From Bacteroidaceae bacterium (lineage in GTDB: Bacteria; Bacteroidota; Bacteroidia; Bacteroidales; Bacteroidaceae), in the NCBI GenBank assembly GCA_028709135.1, contig JAQVXN010000074.1:1-8309 (forward strand): a stretch of DNA of 8,309 nucleotides, in the 5' to 3' direction. The first letter of the stretch is position 1. Every line of letters begins with the position of its first letter. A program made the translations under genes and the position numbers. Shown here piece by piece: positions 6,763 to 8,309 of the stretch. The notes beneath the pieces are model-generated. The model was not told where the DNA came from. It saw only the letters and a list, made by a program, of their open reading frames with translations, and made no database searches.

Positions 6763-6841
6763 GTGACGCGGTGCGTTTCTTTTGTGACGCGACGCGTTTT
6801 TTTCATGACGCACTGCGTTTCTTTTGTGACGCATCGCGTCA
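6763..6841 (+). repeat. Four-unit 21-bp tandem array of ACGC-NNN-GCGT dyads
   Basis: Units begin at 6763, 6784, 6805 and 6826, a strict 21-bp period. Each has the core TGACGC, three variable bases, then GCGT, followed by a T-rich linker (TTCTTTT or TTTTTTCA). The spacers are GGT (6770-6772), GAC (6791-6793), ACT (6812-6814) and ATC (6833-6835), while the ACGC/GCGT arms are identical in all four. Unit 2 extends to ACGCG-A-CGCGT, and unit 4 is a perfect TGACGC-ATC-GCGTCA palindrome (6827-6841). The array is a GC-rich island in AT-rich spacer. It could be a set of protein-binding sites on one DNA face, a row of RNA hairpins, or a coding heptad repeat. I do not recognise a named family. Confidence 0.9.
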
Positions 6842-7127
6842 TAAACTTTTATTGAGCATGTGAAAATTTGAAAAACACGATCGAATTATTTGGAAGCAAC
6901 AAGTTTATTTTACGGTCTGTATTTTCACAAAATGGGAACTATGATAAACAACAGCCCCAGAGCCAATTTGAATTTTTCTTCCCCTAAACTTCCATTCTTT
7001 AAACCTTTCAGTTCATTTTGCTCTGGCCTGTTAACTCTAGGTAAGAGTGCAGACAAAACTATACTTATCTTTTCTGCTAATTATTATGCACTTCATCATC
7101 GGCTTTTTTATAGAATATAGATACACT

Positions 7128-7159
7128 TTTCCAGATTTACTCAAAAAACAGTATCTTTG
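7128..7159 (+). promoter_or_regulatory. Promoter for the murU-like/SGNH hydrolase unit
   Basis: TATCTTTG (7152-7159) fully matches the Bacteroidetes -7 consensus TAnnTTTG, with TTTC at 7128-7131 as a -33 box at 20-bp spacing. The predicted start is about 18-20 nt upstream of the ATG at 7184, the short leader typical of the group. Confidence 0.65.
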
Positions 7160-7183
7160 CCTCAATAAATTCAAATTGCAGAA

Positions 7184-7927
7184 ATGAAAGCCATGATATT
7201 TGCAGCAGGATTGGGAACCCGCTTGCAACAACTTACTGCCCATTGTCCTAAAGCCCTTGTAGAAGTAAACCATACTCCGCTTTTATATCTTGTGCTTGAT
7301 AAATTACGCTTATCCGGATTTAACGATATCGTGATTAATGTACATCATTTTCCTGATCAGATTATTGATGCTGTGCAAGCTTATCACTATGCTTCCGAAA
7401 TGCATCTTCAGATTAGTGACGAACGAGAAGAACTACTCAATACCGGAGGTGGGCTAAAAAAAGCTTTTCCTTTATTTCTGCAAAACAAGAATAATGAACC
7501 CGTCTTAATTCATAATGTGGACATATTGAGTGATGCGGATTTGAATGCTCTTTATGGTAGTCTACAAAATGATGACGCTCAATTGTTGGTGAGTGAACGA
7601 CAAACGAGTCGTTATTTTCTTTTCAACGATGAGATGCGCTTGGTAGGGTGGACTAATATTCAAACAGGAGAAACACGTTCGCCCTATCCAAATATGGATA
7701 TAACAAAATGTAAAAGATTGGCATTCACAGGTATTCATGTAGTGAGGCGCTCAATTTATCAAGCAATGAAGGACTATACTGACAGTTTTGGCATTACGGA
7801 TTTCTATATAAAGGAATGCATACGTTTAAAAATTAAAGGATTTATTCAACCAGATCTCCATATTCTTGATGTAGGAAAACCTGATACTATCTTACAGGCT
7901 CCCCAATTTATCAAGGAGTTTTGTTAA
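7184..7927 (+). CDS. MurU-like sugar-1-phosphate nucleotidyltransferase
   Basis: This 247-residue cytosolic enzyme of the NTP-transferase (GT-A-like) family transfers a nucleotide to a sugar 1-phosphate. The signature FAAGLGTRLQQLT (6-18) plus PKALVEV (22-28) forms the nucleotide-binding loop. LLNTGGGLKKAFPL (84-97) contacts base and sugar, NVDIL supplies metal ligand D113, FTGIHVV (181-187) lines the sugar pocket and ILDVGKPDTI (227-236) carries the second metal aspartate D229. Small size, no C-terminal beta-helix, and the L-x-TGGG-x-x-KA-x-PL pattern resemble Pseudomonas MurU (MurNAc-1-P uridylyltransferase) more than RmlA or GlmU. An AmgK-like kinase on the opposite strand of this window supports that reading. 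Mannose-1-P guanylyl- or another sugar uridylyltransferase remains possible. The next gene starts 17 bp downstream. Confidence 0.85.
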   Translation: MKAMIFAAGLGTRLQQLTAHCPKALVEVNHTPLLYLVLDKLRLSGFNDIVINVHHFPDQIIDAVQAYHYASEMHLQISDEREELLNTGGGLKKAFPLFLQNKNNEPVLIHNVDILSDADLNALYGSLQNDDAQLLVSERQTSRYFLFNDEMRLVGWTNIQTGETRSPYPNMDITKCKRLAFTGIHVVRRSIYQAMKDYTDSFGITDFYIKECIRLKIKGFIQPDLHILDVGKPDTILQAPQFIKEFC

Positions 7928-7944
7928 TAAAACCGTGATTTACT

Positions 7945-8309
7945 ATGAAATTTTTTCGTTTAATTCTTCTGGGATTCTATTTGATGTTTTCTATAGCTGG
8001 TTTCTGTCAACTTAAATGGCATAACCCCCTTAAAGAAGTTGAATCGGTGATTCAAAATCAGGGTTTTACTTCGGAGATCGGCCACACATTCAATAGGTTG
8101 CCCTCACGAGCTCAACCCGTAATATCCAGTCATCTCTGGAGTCTTTCGCAAGATGCTGCCGGTTTGGCTATTTACTTTCAGACGGATGCACCGGAACTGG
8201 AAATTCGTTATGCCATCAAAGGACCGTTGTCTATGGAACATATGCCCGCAACCGGCGTATCAGGTATTGACCTCTATCAAAAAGATCGACAAGGTGGATC
8301 ACACTATTG
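7945..8309 (+). CDS. Secreted SGNH/GDSL-type hydrolase, N-terminal part (cut by window edge)
   Basis: The first 121 codons are present; the gene runs off the right edge. Residues 1 to about 22 form a signal peptide (MKFFRLILLGFYLMFSIAG core, then FCQ). The Cys21 context AGFC is a poor lipobox, so secretion by signal peptidase I is likelier than lipidation. What follows matches the accessory domain found ahead of Bacteroidetes SGNH esterases: KWHNPLKE (24-31), RLPSRA (51-56), LWSLSQDAAGLAIYFQTDAPEL (64-85), HMPATGVSG (99-107) and the naming motif GIDLY (107-111; GxDLY family). The catalytic GDSL Ser and Asp-His lie beyond the window, so substrate is unknown; relatives are envelope or periplasmic esterases acting on acylated glycans. 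The 17-bp gap after the murU-like gene implies co-transcription. Confidence 0.85.
   Translation, partial: MKFFRLILLGFYLMFSIAGFCQLKWHNPLKEVESVIQNQGFTSEIGHTFNRLPSRAQPVISSHLWSLSQDAAGLAIYFQTDAPELEIRYAIKGPLSMEHMPATGVSGIDLYQKDRQGGSHY

Larger units (their letters stand above)
6357..7126. other. Gene-poor divergent intergenic spacer
   Basis: This stretch of about 770 bp separates the leftward BFN operon from the rightward murU-like gene. It is AT-rich, and the one longer open frame (plus strand, 6890-7120) starts at a TTG, has low-complexity composition and resembles no family I know. The structures I can support are the candidate promoter at 6680-6708, a small dyad ATTCT-ATC-AGAAT (6715-6727) and the 21-bp repeat array at 6763-6841. 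I saw no tRNA, hairpin terminator or transposase remnant. The rest holds nothing I can name. Confidence 0.6.

Noticed and set aside
6763..6841. CRISPR array interpretation of the 21-bp repeats
   Set aside because: The period is 21 bp with only 3-bp variable centres; there are no 25-40 bp spacers and no cas genes.
7054..7061. TAGTTTTG on the minus strand, a -7 box match
   Set aside because: No supported gene or structured element begins downstream of it on that strand; probably chance.
6890..7120. A 76-codon open frame in the divergent spacer, plus strand
   Set aside because: It starts at TTG, has no ribosome-binding site or recognisable domain, and runs across the region just before the murU-like promoter; it looks like chance openness in AT-rich DNA.

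Overview
The window looks like chromosomal DNA of a Bacteroidales bacterium (Bacteroides or a close relative). The evidence is an AT-rich background, a DUF4494 gene (a family I know mainly from Bacteroidetes), a GxDLY-type SGNH hydrolase, a kinase fused to a RapZ C-terminal domain, and promoter-like TAnnTTTG boxes (the Bacteroidetes -7 element) in front of the inferred transcription units. There is no sign of phage, insertion sequence, CRISPR array, rRNA or tRNA.

Positions 1-6334 are read leftward in three inferred units. The right-hand unit (6305 to 3449) has overlapping genes: a divergent bifunctional-nuclease-family protein with a UVR tail, the 16S rRNA methyltransferase RsmE, and a 522-residue AmgK-like sugar kinase fused to the C-terminal domain of RapZ. 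The middle unit (3386 to 1843) holds a degenerate thiamine-phosphate-synthase-like protein and PRPP synthetase (prs), and ends at a strong hairpin terminator at 1783-1822. The left unit (1661 to 1) holds a DUF4494 protein, the PLP-binding protein YggS and the N-terminal 165 residues of a class I PLP aminotransferase cut by the window edge.

Positions 6335-7183 form a gene-poor divergent spacer. It carries the most unusual element here: four dyads of the form ACGC-NNN-GCGT, spaced exactly 21 bp apart at 6763-6841, behind a promoter-like sequence at 6680-6708. The 21-bp period also keeps one frame open, so the array could encode a heptad-repeat peptide.

Positions 7184-8309 are read rightward from a TAnnTTTG promoter: a MurU-like sugar-1-phosphate nucleotidyltransferase, then the start of a secreted SGNH/GDSL hydrolase. 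The AmgK-like kinase and the MurU-like transferase are the two dedicated activities of the anabolic MurNAc recycling route described in Pseudomonas, so together they suggest peptidoglycan amino-sugar salvage. The RapZ domain would add a possible amino-sugar sensing function; this last point is inference.
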